DNA of 35,411 bases from contig JAJYMO010000093.1 in assembly GCA_021786845.1 (NCBI GenBank), forward strand, positions 32,061-67,471, written 5' to 3'. Position 1 is the stretch's first letter, and every line of letters begins with the position of its first letter. Of this stretch, positions 15,102 to 24,989 are shown piece after piece. This DNA is from Pseudomonadota bacterium. GTDB taxonomy: Bacteria > Pseudomonadota > Gammaproteobacteria > Burkholderiales > Sulfuriferulaceae. A program made the position numbers and the translations under genes. The notes beneath the pieces were generated by a model. The model saw only the letters and a list, made by a program, of their open reading frames with translations, was not told the origin of the DNA and ran no database searches.

Positions 15102-16343
15102 ATGGTCGCAGCAAACCGCACCATTAAAAAAATTGCCGAGCCCAAAACCCTTACTTTTGCCTGGGAAGGCGCAAACAAAAAAGGCAAATTCATGAGTGGC
15201 GAACAACTCGCCGTCAGTGAAGTTGTGGCGAGGTCACTTTTGCGCCAGCAAGGCATTATCGTTCGAAAAATAACAAAGAAAAACAACATACTAAATCGCG
15301 GGAAAAAAATCACCGGCAAGGACGTTGCCTTGATTACACGCCAACTGGCCACTATGATGAAAGCCGGTGTACCGCTATTGCAATCGTTTGATATTATCGC
15401 TCAGGGTCACACCAACCCCAGCATTCAAAAACTTTTATATGACATCAAAACCGACATCGAAAGTGGCAGCAGCTTAACCCAGGCTTTTGGCAAGTATCCT
15501 TTATATTTTGATGCGCTGTATCTCAATCTTGTTGAGGCTGGCGAGCAGGCAGGTATTCTTGATGAAATCATGGACCGCATTGCAGTCTATCAAGAAAAAA
15601 CCATTGCGATCATAGGGAAAATAAAGTCTGCCTTGTTTTATCCCATCTCCATCATTGTCGTCGCTTTTGTCATTACCGCCATTATCATGTTATTTGTGGT
15701 CCCCGCATTCAAGCAGCTGTTCTCCAGTTTCGGTGCCACCCTACCCACCCCAACCCTGATTTTGATGGGGATCTCAGATTTTTTCGTGGCTTACTGGTGG
15801 TTAATATTTTCTGCCATAGGCGGCGGCTTATGGTTCTTTTTCTACACGTGGAAGCGCTCCAGACCCATGCAACACGCGATGGATAGAATCATGCTTAAAG
15901 CGCCAATTTTCGGCCCGATACTAAAAAAGGCGGCTGTAGCGCGCTGGTCGCGAACACTGTCAACCATGTTTGCTGCTGGAGTTCCCCTGGTAGAAGCATT
16001 ACCTTCTGTAGCGGGCGCGTCAGGCAACATTATTTTTTATGACGCCACGCTAAAAATTCGTGATGATGTCAGTTCTGGCGTCAGCCTGGCCAATGCAATG
16101 CGAGTCGCCAATATCTTCCCAAGCATGGTGCTCCAAATGGTAGCTATTGGCGAGGAATCTGGTGCTCTGGATGCCATGCTATCAAAAGTTGCTGATTTCT
16201 ATGAAGCGGAGGTTGATGATGCCGTGGCCGCCTTATCCAGCCTCATGGAACCTGTCATCATGGTGGTGCTGGGTGTTTTAATTGGCGGCATGGTCGTGGC
16301 CATGTACTTGCCTATTTTCAAAATGGGGAGCGTGGTTGGATAA
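15102..16343 (+). CDS. pilC: Type IV pilus inner-membrane platform protein PilC
   Basis: A 413-residue protein with two GspF/PilC domains: ALITRQLATMMKAGVPLLQSFDII and later VARWSRTLSTMFAAGVPLVEALPSVAGASGN. Each is followed by hydrophobic segments (PISIIVVAFVITAIIMLFVVPAF and the C-terminal MEPVIMVVLGVLIGGMVVAMYLPIF). It couples PilB to pilin assembly. Start ATG 15102 follows GGAG. Its 3' end overlaps the pilD start by 8 nt. Confidence 0.95.
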   Translation: MVAANRTIKKIAEPKTLTFAWEGANKKGKFMSGEQLAVSEVVARSLLRQQGIIVRKITKKNNILNRGKKITGKDVALITRQLATMMKAGVPLLQSFDIIAQGHTNPSIQKLLYDIKTDIESGSSLTQAFGKYPLYFDALYLNLVEAGEQAGILDEIMDRIAVYQEKTIAIIGKIKSALFYPISIIVVAFVITAIIMLFVVPAFKQLFSSFGATLPTPTLILMGISDFFVAYWWLIFSAIGGGLWFFFYTWKRSRPMQHAMDRIMLKAPIFGPILKKAAVARWSRTLSTMFAAGVPLVEALPSVAGASGNIIFYDATLKIRDDVSSGVSLANAMRVANIFPSMVLQMVAIGEESGALDAMLSKVADFYEAEVDDAVAALSSLMEPVIMVVLGVLIGGMVVAMYLPIFKMGSVVG

Positions 16344-17202
16344 TTTTTTGCAAACGCTACAAGACCATCCCGCATTTATCTATGTTTTATTTGGGATAAC
16401 TGGTTTGATCGTCGGCAGTTTCCTCAATGTGGTCATTTTTCGCTTGCCGAAAATGTTACACGCCTCATGGCAAAGGCAATGCGCCGAATTAAATGGGGAA
16501 GAATTACTCATTGAGGCGCCCTTCAATCTCGCCACACCAGCTTCGACATGCCCGCAATGCGCGCGCCCAATTCGCGCACCCGAAAATATTCCCGTGATCA
16601 GTTATATGCTGTTGCGTGGTCGCTGTGCTGGTTGCGCTGGCCGCATCAGTTTACGCTACCCAATCATTGAATTGCTTTCCAGCGCCCTGTCAGTGAGCGC
16701 CGCAATGCTCTTGACTGACCACGCCCAGGCACTGGCCGCGCTTCCATTTATTTGGGCCATGATTGTCTTAACATTTATTGATCTGGATACACAGCTTCTG
16801 CCCGATGCGATCACTTTACCGCTGTTGTGGCTGGGATTACTGCTTAATTTAAATGGTATTTTTGTGCCTTTATCCACAGCGGTAGGGGGCGCTATGGCGG
16901 GTTATCTGAGCCTGTGGAGCGTATATTGGCTGTTCAAACTCATCACCGGAAAAGAAGGAATGGGGTATGGTGATTTCAAACTGCTGGCGGCCATCGGCGC
17001 CTGGCTGGGCTGGAGCATTTTGCCACTGGTCATCTTGTTGTCTTCGGCAGTTGGCGCGATAACAGGGCTATTGCTGATTGCCGCCGGTGGACATCGGCGC
17101 AGCATTCCCATTCCATTCGGTCCTTATTTGGCCGGCGGCGCACTCATTGCACTGATTTGGGGTAAACCCTTGTCCATATGGTTATTTCATCTCACCACAT
17201 GA
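16336..17202 (+). CDS. pilD: Prepilin peptidase / N-methyltransferase PilD
   Basis: A 288-residue polytopic enzyme that cleaves and N-methylates type IV prepilins. GLIVGSFLNVVIFRLPKML lies in the first membrane region. The zinc-binding cytoplasmic loop has two CxxC pairs (CPQCARP, CAGCAGR). The catalytic aspartates lie in FIDLDTQLLPDAITLP and GMGYGDFKLLAAIGAWLG (GxGD). I chose TTG 16336 (MDNFLQTLQ) because it has GGGGAG upstream and matches the family N-terminus. The longer upstream reading frame is pilC sequence. The stop overlaps the coaE ATG (ATGA). Confidence 0.94.
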   Translation: MDNFLQTLQDHPAFIYVLFGITGLIVGSFLNVVIFRLPKMLHASWQRQCAELNGEELLIEAPFNLATPASTCPQCARPIRAPENIPVISYMLLRGRCAGCAGRISLRYPIIELLSSALSVSAAMLLTDHAQALAALPFIWAMIVLTFIDLDTQLLPDAITLPLLWLGLLLNLNGIFVPLSTAVGGAMAGYLSLWSVYWLFKLITGKEGMGYGDFKLLAAIGAWLGWSILPLVILLSSAVGAITGLLLIAAGGHRRSIPIPFGPYLAGGALIALIWGKPLSIWLFHLTT

Positions 17203-17822
17203 GTTGTCCTGTCATTGGTCTGACCGGAGGCCTCGCCAGTGGGAAAAGCTTGGTCAGCGACCTGTTTGCCAAATTGGGTGTACCCATTGTTGACACTGAC
17301 AAAATCGCTCACACTTTAACCCAAACCGGTGGCCTGGCTATTCCGGCCATCAGAGCCGAATTTGGGCCAGATAGTCTGGATGCGCAGGGTGCCCTGGACC
17401 GATCACGCATGCGTGAGCTTGTTTTCAACGATACCACCGCAAAAGCACACCTTGAGGCCATATTACATCCTGCTATTTTTCAGCTAGCTATACGGCAACT
17501 TGCTGCCCCCACACCTGACTGCGCTTACCAAATTCTGGTTGTTCCCTTGCTGCTTGAAACCGGAAACTATTTGTCCCTCCTTGATCGCATTCTGGTCGTC
17601 GATTGCAGTGAAGCACAACAAATCCAGCGGGCAATGTTGCGTGGTCAACTGGATGAAAAGATGGTTAAAAATATTATCGCCCAACAGGCGAGCCGGGCAC
17701 AGCGCCTGGCCATGGCGGATGATGTGATCGACAACCACGATGATGTACATGCACTACGCACCCAAGTGCTTAGCCTGCATCAGCGCTATCAGCGACTACG
17801 CCGAATCCCGGCTTTACAGTAA
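17199..17822 (+). CDS. coaE: Dephospho-CoA kinase
   Basis: A 207-residue kinase for the last step of CoA synthesis. It has the P-loop GLTGGLASGKS at residues 7-17, DTDKIAHTLT, then VPLLLETGNYLSLLDRILVVDCSEAQQIQRAMLRG, and QASRAQRLAMADDVIDN. Start ATG 17199 overlaps the pilD stop (ATGA), giving the usual family length. An in-frame start at 17178 inside pilD is less likely. pilD-coaE linkage is common in Beta- and Gammaproteobacteria. Confidence 0.95.
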   Translation: MSCPVIGLTGGLASGKSLVSDLFAKLGVPIVDTDKIAHTLTQTGGLAIPAIRAEFGPDSLDAQGALDRSRMRELVFNDTTAKAHLEAILHPAIFQLAIRQLAAPTPDCAYQILVVPLLLETGNYLSLLDRILVVDCSEAQQIQRAMLRGQLDEKMVKNIIAQQASRAQRLAMADDVIDNHDDVHALRTQVLSLHQRYQRLRRIPALQ

Positions 17823-17833
17823 TTCGGGTGTCA

Positions 17834-17863
17834 GCCTTCATTGCAGGGTTCGGTGCGCCTATC
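17834..17863 (+). repeat. Copy 1 of a dispersed 30-nt intergenic repeat
   Basis: A 30-nt stretch in the coaE-zapD gap matches 34931-34960 at 24 of 30 positions. The longest shared run, gggttcggYgcgcct, has one mismatch. Copy 2 forms part of a terminator-like hairpin, but copy 1 lacks the right arm. It may belong to a dispersed intergenic repeat family. Confidence 0.45.
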
Positions 17864-17974
17864 GTCCCAATCAGGATTTAGCGTCAATTTATGAAATGTC
17901 CGGGTTAGCAATTTGCTGTTCTTGCGCACTCATGTCACAATGAGGCATTGCACTCCATCCTGGTCGTTGACTCC

Positions 17975-18727
17975 GTGATCGTTTACGAATTTCCACTCAA
18001 TGAACATGTCCGCACCCTGCTCAAGCTGGAACGTTTGTTCCAGCAGACGCTGCAGTTGATGAAACAGGATACGCCGCTGGCACATCACACCGCATTGACC
18101 ACTTTATTTTGTTTAATGGAAATTAATGGGCGCAATGAAGTGAAAACTGATTTGCAAATGGATTTGTCCCGCCTGCGCCAGCGACTCCATTCAAACCGGG
18201 AATCTCAACAACCCTTACCTGATCGTCAGGACGACATTATTCAGCAAATTGATCACACCCTCGTTGCGCTCCAGGCACTTCCGGCACGCATTGATCAAGT
18301 ATTGCGAGAACGGGAATGGCTCGCCGCGATCAAACAACGCGCGAACATCCCGGGTGGAATCAATGAATTTGACGTACCTTATTATCATTACTGGCAGCAC
18401 CTTCCCGCCACGCAACGTCGAGCCGACCTGGTGAGTTGGCTTGCCCCCGCCCTGCCCGTCTACCATGCTTTGGATCTCGTATTACGGCACCTGCGAGAAA
18501 GTGCTCAACCGGTTGCACTCATTGCTCAGCAAGGACTTTATCAACAGTCGCTGAACGGACGCCATGGACATCTATTGCGCATAGGATTGGGAAGTGGTGA
18601 GCCTGTTGTGCCAGAAACCAGTGCCAACCGCCATGCTATTCATATCCGCTTTTTATCATTCGCAAGCCCTACACCCACTTGCTGCGCAGCCAATATTGAA
18701 TTTCAATTATGTTTTTGCTCACCATGA
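17975..18727 (+). CDS. zapD: Cell division protein ZapD (DUF1342)
   Basis: About 250 residues of the ZapD/YacF family, which binds and bundles FtsZ at the division ring. The N-terminus [22 protein letters not shown] and the stretch [43 protein letters not shown] are family hallmarks. No in-frame ATG exists. GTG 17975 gives the family N-terminus exactly, while TTG 17948 would add nine residues and has AGG too close. The stop overlaps the yacG ATG. Confidence 0.9.
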   Translation: MIVYEFPLNEHVRTLLKLERLFQQTLQLMKQDTPLAHHTALTTLFCLMEINGRNEVKTDLQMDLSRLRQRLHSNRESQQPLPDRQDDIIQQIDHTLVALQALPARIDQVLREREWLAAIKQRANIPGGINEFDVPYYHYWQHLPATQRRADLVSWLAPALPVYHALDLVLRHLRESAQPVALIAQQGLYQQSLNGRHGHLLRIGLGSGEPVVPETSANRHAIHIRFLSFASPTPTCCAANIEFQLCFCSP

Positions 18728-18909
18728 CTCAGAAACCCACCGTTAAATGCCCCACCTGCCAGCGCAACGTCATCTGGGAGCCTGCCGAACAATACCGCCC
18801 ATTCTGCTCTGAGCGTTGCCGCATGATAGACCTTGGATTATGGGCAAACGAATCGTACAGCGTACCCCTTGAAACGGATACGAACCCCAACGAATTTAAC
18901 GCGGATTAA
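18724..18909 (+). CDS. yacG: DNA gyrase inhibitor / zinc-binding protein YacG
   Basis: A 61-residue zinc-finger protein with C9-x2-C12...C28-x3-C32 ([19 protein letters not shown]), the YacG/DUF329 signature. It is known to inhibit DNA gyrase in E. coli. ATG 18724 overlaps the zapD stop (ATGA). Its last 4 nt overlap the end of the convergent rpiA gene. Confidence 0.93.
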   Translation: MTQKPTVKCPTCQRNVIWEPAEQYRPFCSERCRMIDLGLWANESYSVPLETDTNPNEFNAD

Positions 18910-19565
18910 ATTGCTCGCAGCACCTCCACGCCGGACTCCTTGCCCAATAGCAAGATGTCCGCTGGTCGCTGTGCAAACAATCCATTGGTCACCACCCCAA
19001 CAATTTGATTCAGTATCCCTTCCAGCTCAACCGGATTGAGGATACTTAAACCCAATACATCCAGAATAATATTGCCATTATCGGTGACAAAACCTTCACG
19101 CAACTGCGGTTGACCGCCAAGCTTCACCAGTTGACGTGCCACATAACCACGCGCCATAGGAATGACTTCTATCGGCAAAGGGAATTGCCCCAATACATCA
19201 ACTAATTTACTCTGATCAGCAAGACACACGAATTGACGGCTGCACGCAGCGACAATTTTTTCGCGTGTCAACGCACCGCCACCGCCCTTAATCATATGCA
19301 GATGACGGGTAATTTCATCTGCGCCATCAATGTACACATCCATCTGGCCTACCGCATTCAGATCAAGCACCTCGATACCATACCCACGCAAACGTTGTGC
19401 CGAAGCCTCCGAACTGGCTACTGCACCATCAAATCGCCCTTTTATTTTCGCCAATTCATCGATAAAAAAATTAGCCGTTGAGCCTGTTCCTACTCCCACG
19501 ATTCCTTGTGGTACAAATTCGATGGCTGCACGTGCAACAGCTTGTTTCATTTCAACTTGATTCAT
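18906..19565 (-). CDS. rpiA: Ribose-5-phosphate isomerase A
   Basis: A 219-residue enzyme interconverting ribose-5-phosphate and ribulose-5-phosphate, needed for the pentose phosphate route and, in autotrophs, the Calvin cycle. Signatures are [40 protein letters not shown] and [13 protein letters not shown]. It is convergent with yacG (4-nt overlap) and divergent from ilvA, with 135 nt between the starts. Confidence 0.95.
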   Translation of the reverse strand: MNQVEMKQAVARAAIEFVPQGIVGVGTGSTANFFIDELAKIKGRFDGAVASSEASAQRLRGYGIEVLDLNAVGQMDVYIDGADEITRHLHMIKGGGGALTREKIVAACSRQFVCLADQSKLVDVLGQFPLPIEVIPMARGYVARQLVKLGGQPQLREGFVTDNGNIILDVLGLSILNPVELEGILNQIVGVVTNGLFAQRPADILLLGKESGVEVLRAI

Positions 19566-19700
19566 CTTTCACCCCATGTGCCTTATTTTAACCGCCAGCT
19601 CCAGCTGTGGCAGTCTGCAAGCATACCCACAAATCAGAATTTCCACAAATCCAGCCAGGTCTGTTACCCTTAGCGTATTGTTTACGTTTCTGCCCACGCC

Positions 19701-21221
19701 ATGGAATATCCCGATTACGACTATTTGACCGCCATCCTGACTGCCAGAGTATATGATGTCGCGCTGGAATCACCGCTGGAACTCGCAACCAGCTTGTCTG
19801 CCCGATTAGGCAACCAAGTCTGGCTGAAACGGGAAGATTTGCAACCCGTATTCGCTTTTAAATTACGGGGTGCCTACAACAAAATGGCGAGTTTATCCGC
19901 AGACAGTCTGGCCGCGGGCGTCATCACCGCCTCAGCGGGCAATCACGCGCAAGGTGTCGCCTTAGCGGCACAAAAACTGGGCTGTCATGCCACCATCATT
20001 ATGCCTACACCCACCCCCCAAATCAAAGTCAATGCCGTCAAAGCCCGGGGTGCAGAAACTATTTTACATGGTGACACCTATGATGACGCTTACGCCTACG
20101 CCCTAAATTTGGCGCAACGCACAGGCGCAACTTACGTACACCCTTACGATGATCCCGCTGTGATTGCAGGCCAGGGCACCATCGCCATGGAAATTTTGCG
20201 CCAACACAGCGCACCCATTGATGCCATTTTCATTCCCGTAGGCGGCGGCGGCCTGATTGCAGGTATGGCCGTTTATCTCAAACGTCTCAAGCCCGGTATT
20301 AAAATCATTGGTGTTGAACCAGAAGATGCCGACGCCATGGCGCGATCCCTGTCCGCTGGGCATCGTGTACAGCTTTCACAAGTCGGCATTTTTGCCGACG
20401 GCGTTGCAGTCAAGCAAGTGGGTGAAGAAACCTTCCGTCTGGCGAAACTGTATGTAGATGAAATTATTCGTGTCGATAATGATGCCATTTGCGCCGCAAT
20501 CAAAGACGTGTTCGAAGACACGCGCTCCATCCTCGAACCCTCCGGCGCACTCTCGATCGCCGGCGCAAAACTTTGGTGCGCGCGCGAACAGCGCAGCAAC
20601 AGCACCATCATCGCCGTGGCAAGCGGCGCTAATATGAATTTTGACCGCTTGCGTTACGTTGCCGAACGCGCCGAACTCGGTGAACGGCGTGAAGCGGTAC
20701 TGGCGGTGACCATTCCAGAACACCCAGGCAGTTTTAAAGCCTTCTGCGCACTCCTTGGCACACGCAACATCACCGAATTCAATTATCGCTATGCTGACAG
20801 TCGTGCTGCACATGTGTTTGTCGGTTTACAAGTTGCCAACCGGCAGGCTGTTACCGAATTAATTGAATTGCTGACCGCGCATGGCCTCAAAGCCATTGAC
20901 CTGACCGACAACGAAATGGCCAAGTTGCATGTACGCCATCTGGTCGGCGGACATGCGCCGCAAGTTGAACATGAGCTGCTGTATCGCTTCGAATTCCCGG
21001 AACGTCCCGGCGCACTCATGCAATTCCTTAACACCTTGAGTGACGGCTGGAACATCAGCCTGTTCCATTATCGCAACCATGGTGCCGATTATGGACGCGT
21101 ACTGGCAGGCATACAAGTCCCTCCCGACCAGCATCATCACTTTCTTGATTCACTGAACCGACTGGGTTACCCTTGGTGGGATGAAACCCAAAACATTGCC
21201 TATCAAATGTTCCTCAATTAG
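19701..21221 (+). CDS. ilvA: Biosynthetic threonine ammonia-lyase (threonine deaminase)
   Basis: A 506-residue PLP enzyme that converts threonine to 2-oxobutanoate, the first step of isoleucine synthesis. The PLP lysine is K54 in AFKLRGAYNKM. SAGNHAQGVA and the glycine loop PVGGGGLIAGMA bind cofactor and substrate. The C-terminal about 170 residues hold two ACT-like regulatory domains (EHPGSFKAFCALLGTRNITEFNYR; FPERPGALMQFLNTLSDGWNISLFHYR), which marks the feedback-regulated long form. No ribosome site stands out before ATG 19701. Confidence 0.96.
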   Translation: MEYPDYDYLTAILTARVYDVALESPLELATSLSARLGNQVWLKREDLQPVFAFKLRGAYNKMASLSADSLAAGVITASAGNHAQGVALAAQKLGCHATIIMPTPTPQIKVNAVKARGAETILHGDTYDDAYAYALNLAQRTGATYVHPYDDPAVIAGQGTIAMEILRQHSAPIDAIFIPVGGGGLIAGMAVYLKRLKPGIKIIGVEPEDADAMARSLSAGHRVQLSQVGIFADGVAVKQVGEETFRLAKLYVDEIIRVDNDAICAAIKDVFEDTRSILEPSGALSIAGAKLWCAREQRSNSTIIAVASGANMNFDRLRYVAERAELGERREAVLAVTIPEHPGSFKAFCALLGTRNITEFNYRYADSRAAHVFVGLQVANRQAVTELIELLTAHGLKAIDLTDNEMAKLHVRHLVGGHAPQVEHELLYRFEFPERPGALMQFLNTLSDGWNISLFHYRNHGADYGRVLAGIQVPPDQHHHFLDSLNRLGYPWWDETQNIAYQMFLN

Positions 21222-21237
21222 CCGGCAAGTGAATTTG

Positions 21238-23196
21238 ATGGCCCGGATGTCCTTACGCACGTGTGTATTTATTTTCCTTGCGCTGATTTATCATGTTTCA
21301 CAAGCCGATGACAATCAGGTTTTTCTTGCCGCGCGCGAGGCTTTTCGCGCTGGTCAAGCCGAACCTTTGGCACTTGATGCCTACGCACTGCGTCGATCAG
21401 TGTTGGCGCCTTATCTGGATTACTGGCAACTGAGACTGCGCCTCAAATCGGCCAGCAATGCGGAAATTGCCAATTTCATTACCCGTCATGCCGACTCGCC
21501 CTTATCGCAACGTCTGCACACGGATTGGTTACAACAACTCGGCCAACAACAAGACTGGAACACTTACCTGGCAGAATATGCTAACCAGCCCAATCCGGAC
21601 AGCAGCTTACAATGCTATGCATGGCAAGCACGCAATGCAACAACACCCCCTGCCAAACCGGCTGCCGAAGCCATCATGCTATGGCAAGCGGGCAAGCCCT
21701 TACCCCCAAATTGTTACACTTTTTATGGCAGCCTTTTCGCCAATAAATCTTTGTCTGCAGAAGATGCCTGGTTACGTGCGCGCCAGGCCCTTCTCTTCAA
21801 TGATGTCGCCACGGCCAATGCGGCATTCTCATTTTTACCTGACGCGTCGCCATTCAATCCTGCTGAGCTCAAATTGGCCAACAAAGATCCTGTCGAATTC
21901 CTCAATACCCCCCATGACATGGGGGAACGTACCGAACAGGAACTGGTGCGATACGCCGTTGTGAATTTGGCCCAACAAGATGCTCAAGCGGCAGCAGTGC
22001 AATGGACGCGTCTGCAAAACGGATATCCAGAACTTGCGCGCGAAGCAGTGTGGGGGGCTATTGGACTGCACGGCAGTCTGCAACACCTGCCCGGTACGCT
22101 CAAATGGTTTAGTCAAAGCGACGACAGCCTGCTGAGTGACGAGACATTGGCGTGGAAAGCCCGCGCTGCATTGTTGGCAGGCGATTGGCCGACAGTGCAT
22201 TCAAGCATTCTGGCGATGAGTAAAACAGGGCAATCTGACCCCGCCTGGCGATATTGGCTGGCGCGTAGCGATCTCATCCGGGGGGAGAAGCAAAATGCAA
22301 ACCTGCTTTTACTGCCGTTATCCCGCGAATTTAATTTTTATGGCCTGCTGGCTGAAGAAGAACTGGGTCCTGTCGTCAGCAAACCCGCCATCGATTTCTC
22401 TCCATCGATCGATGACATCCATGCCATTCACCAATTACCAGGTATTCGGCGTGCCATTCTGCTCTATCACATGGATTTACGCACTGACGCCCACCAGGAA
22501 TGGCGTTGGGCAACTCGCGCATTGGATGACCGCCAATTACTGGCCGCCGCCGAATTGGCGCGACAGGAGGGCTGGCTGGATTGTGCCATTAACACAGCCG
22601 ACCGTACCCGCGACCTCCATAATTTTGGTCTGCGTTTCCTTGCGCCTTACCGCGATGTTGCGCGCAGTTATGCCGAACAATATGGGTTAAACGAAGCGTG
22701 GGTATATGGTTTAATTCGTCAGGAAAGTCGTTTTATCAGCCGAGCCCATTCTGGTGTGGGGGCATCGGGTTTAATGCAAATTATGCCCAACACTGCACAC
22801 TGGATTGCCAGAAAATTAGGTATTCGACATTTCCATTACAACCAATTGAATGAGCCTGATACCAGCCTGAAATTTGGCATGTATTACCTCAAAACGATAC
22901 AGCAACGATTGGGAAATTCCGATCTGCTGGCGACTGCCGCTTACAACGCTGGGCCCAATCGGGCGTTACGCTGGCGAACCGAACCCACCATAGAAGGGGC
23001 GATTTATGCAGAAACCATCCCATTCACAGAAACCCGTGATTATGTAAAAAAAGTATTTGCCAACACCATTTTTTACGCCAGAAGTTTTAATCAACCCAAC
23101 ACCTCACTCAAAGCCAGGCTGGGCGGTGTGTCGCTGACCAATCCCGCGCCTTGCATCAACAATACCGACACGGGCGCCTGTGCCGACATTCCTTGA
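21238..23196 (+). CDS. slt: Soluble lytic murein transglycosylase
   Basis: About 652 residues in the Slt70 layout: a signal peptide (MARMSLRTCVFIFLALIYHVSQA-DD), a long alpha-superhelical region, and a C-terminal lysozyme-like domain. That domain has GLIRQESRFISRAHSGVGASGLMQIMP (catalytic Glu near residue 496) and LLATAAYNAGPNRALRW. It cleaves peptidoglycan glycan strands in the periplasm. An earlier in-frame ATG lies inside ilvA. ATG 21238 gives a proper signal peptide, and ATG 21247 is also possible. Confidence 0.92.
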   Translation: MARMSLRTCVFIFLALIYHVSQADDNQVFLAAREAFRAGQAEPLALDAYALRRSVLAPYLDYWQLRLRLKSASNAEIANFITRHADSPLSQRLHTDWLQQLGQQQDWNTYLAEYANQPNPDSSLQCYAWQARNATTPPAKPAAEAIMLWQAGKPLPPNCYTFYGSLFANKSLSAEDAWLRARQALLFNDVATANAAFSFLPDASPFNPAELKLANKDPVEFLNTPHDMGERTEQELVRYAVVNLAQQDAQAAAVQWTRLQNGYPELAREAVWGAIGLHGSLQHLPGTLKWFSQSDDSLLSDETLAWKARAALLAGDWPTVHSSILAMSKTGQSDPAWRYWLARSDLIRGEKQNANLLLLPLSREFNFYGLLAEEELGPVVSKPAIDFSPSIDDIHAIHQLPGIRRAILLYHMDLRTDAHQEWRWATRALDDRQLLAAAELARQEGWLDCAINTADRTRDLHNFGLRFLAPYRDVARSYAEQYGLNEAWVYGLIRQESRFISRAHSGVGASGLMQIMPNTAHWIARKLGIRHFHYNQLNEPDTSLKFGMYYLKTIQQRLGNSDLLATAAYNAGPNRALRWRTEPTIEGAIYAETIPFTETRDYVKKVFANTIFYARSFNQPNTSLKARLGGVSLTNPAPCINNTDTGACADIP

Positions 23197-23197
23197 T

Positions 23198-23232
23198 CAT
23201 GAACATGGCGGTTGACCGCTCATTTGTTCATG
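23198..23232 (+). terminator. Hairpin after slt, possible terminator
   Basis: CATGAACA (23198-23205) pairs with TGTTCATG (23225-23232), and inside it GCGGT pairs with ACCGC around a TG loop. It starts two bases after the slt stop, between convergent slt and bioA. No T-run follows, so efficiency as a terminator is doubtful. The remaining about 120 nt up to bioA show nothing recognisable. Confidence 0.45.
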
Positions 23233-23354
23233 TCAGCACATACGGGATAAGCATATTTCCATCATTTCGCCACTCATCCATCGGGCGAGTACGCTACGCG
23301 CTAACGTGCGCACTCCACTACCATTTTCAGCTTGAACAGGTACATGTCACTTCC

Positions 23355-24659
23355 TCAAATCTGGGAAAGGGCTGTCAGCGCTCCGGCAACCAAAATATCT
23401 GTTTCCCCCTCATCAATCACATAAGGCGGCATAAAATACACGGTATGACCGATTGGTCGCAACAACAGATTTTGCGCCAACGCTGCCTGATAAAATCGCT
23501 GTGAAAAATCTGTTGGCGCATCCACCACGTCAAACGCCAGAATCATCCCGGCACGTCGAAAGTGCACCACCCGTGGATGATCACGCAACACTTGCGCCGC
23601 AGCTTCCAAATACGCGCCCTTATGCTGATTTTTTTTCAGTATTTGATCACGCGCAAAAATAGCCAGGCTGGCTAAGGCCGCACGGCATGCCAGAGGATTG
23701 CCCGTATAAGAATGCGAATGCAAAAAACCGCGCGCGGTATCATCGGCATAAAATGCCTGATAGATATCTTCGCTGGCGAGTACTGCGGACAGCGGCAAAT
23801 ACCCCGCAGTAATCCCTTTGGACAAACATACCAGATCAGGCAAGATATGCGCCTGCTCATAGGCAAACATTGTCCCCGTGCGCCCAAAACCCACCGCGAT
23901 TTCGTCAGCAATCAAATGCACATGGTATTGATCACACAAAACACGTACCCTGGCAAGATAAGCCGGGTGGTGCATGGCCATACCCGCAGCACATTGCACC
24001 AGGGGTTCAACAATCACCGCAGCCACCTCGGTATGCCATGTTTTTAAGTGATTTTCCAGCGAGAGTGCTGCGCGCAAAGCATAACTCTCCGCCGTTTCAC
24101 CCGGCTCAGCCAAACGCCAATCAGGACTCATGACTTGCACACTGTCACGCACCAACGGGGCATACACATCTTTGAAAATCGCCACATCCGTCACAGACAA
24201 AGCACCCAGCGTTTCCCCATGGTAACCATTTTTCAGGCTGACAAAACTTATCTTGTTCGGCTTCCCCACATTGCGCCAATAATGGAAACTCATTTTCAGT
24301 GCAATTTCTGTTGCCGAAGCGCCATCCGACGCATAAAAAACATGTGCTAAACCGGACAATTGTACTAATTGTTCGGACAGTGCCACCACGGGTTCATGCG
24401 TGCAACCGGCCAACATAACATGCTCAATGCGATCCAGTTGATCACGTAACGCCGCGCCAATTTCCGGATTGGCATGACCAAACAAGTTGACCCACCATGA
24501 TGAAATCGCATCCAGAAACTTGTCTCCACTGGTATCATAGAGCCAGACACCCTCCCCACGCGCCACGGCCAGTGGTGCAATTCGGGTTTGATCTTTCATT
24601 TGGGTGCATGGATGCCAAACCACTGCTTGGGTCCGCGCCAGTAAATCATTATGCTGCAT
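23355..24659 (-). CDS. bioA: Adenosylmethionine-8-amino-7-oxononanoate aminotransferase
   Basis: A 434-residue class-III aminotransferase that makes 7,8-diaminopelargonate with SAM as amino donor. It has HPCTQMKD and the WWVNLFGHANP motif at the N-terminus, the substrate loop SLKNGYHGETLGALSVTD, IADEIAVGFGRTG, and the PLP lysine K281 in CLSKGITAGYLPLSA. ATG 24659 is preceded by GGAA. It is separated from the other bio genes by trxA-rho and the mobile-element relic, and is transcribed away from trxA. Confidence 0.96.
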   Translation of the reverse strand: MQHNDLLARTQAVVWHPCTQMKDQTRIAPLAVARGEGVWLYDTSGDKFLDAISSWWVNLFGHANPEIGAALRDQLDRIEHVMLAGCTHEPVVALSEQLVQLSGLAHVFYASDGASATEIALKMSFHYWRNVGKPNKISFVSLKNGYHGETLGALSVTDVAIFKDVYAPLVRDSVQVMSPDWRLAEPGETAESYALRAALSLENHLKTWHTEVAAVIVEPLVQCAAGMAMHHPAYLARVRVLCDQYHVHLIADEIAVGFGRTGTMFAYEQAHILPDLVCLSKGITAGYLPLSAVLASEDIYQAFYADDTARGFLHSHSYTGNPLACRAALASLAIFARDQILKKNQHKGAYLEAAAQVLRDHPRVVHFRRAGMILAFDVVDAPTDFSQRFYQAALAQNLLLRPIGHTVYFMPPYVIDEGETDILVAGALTALSQI

Positions 24660-24989
24660 TGATAGTTCCTTTGATTAAAATAACTTGTTGAACGCTTTGC
24701 GCGATAACTTCATTTACCTCATCTTTCGTAAAAGAAACCGGCCAAAATCATCCTGTCGTCTACGGTACACGCCAGATCGCTCACAAACGCCCATCCACAA
24801 AATACCACAAAATGCGATTGCATTCTTTTTCAAGCTCAGGCACAATGCTATCATTCTGTAAAAAATGCTTCATTTTGAATCGCCACCTAATAATTTCTCT
24901 TTCAAACCAGCTTAACAAACAAGATAATTTTAGCTAGCATACTCAAGCATTCAATCCAATCCCTAGCCATTTCCGCGAGGAACATTAAC
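24660..24989. other. Divergent bioA-trxA intergenic region
   Basis: 330 nt with no gene. A short palindrome, AATGC-GATT-GCATT (near 24815), is followed by CTTTTT on the plus strand and could be an operator or a weak terminator. A sigma-70-like promoter for trxA lies near 24912-24940. I see no BirA-like long dyad before bioA. Confidence 0.5.
24912..24940 (+). promoter_or_regulatory. Candidate trxA promoter
   Basis: TTAACA (24912-24917) and TAGCAT (24935-24940) are separated by 17 nt, matching 5 of 6 and 4 of 6 consensus bases. The start codon of trxA is 50 nt downstream. Confidence 0.5.

Noticed and set aside
16282-16335. Longer N-terminus for PilD
   Set aside because: These codons are the 3' end of pilC in another frame. 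TTG 16336 has a ribosome site and matches the family start.
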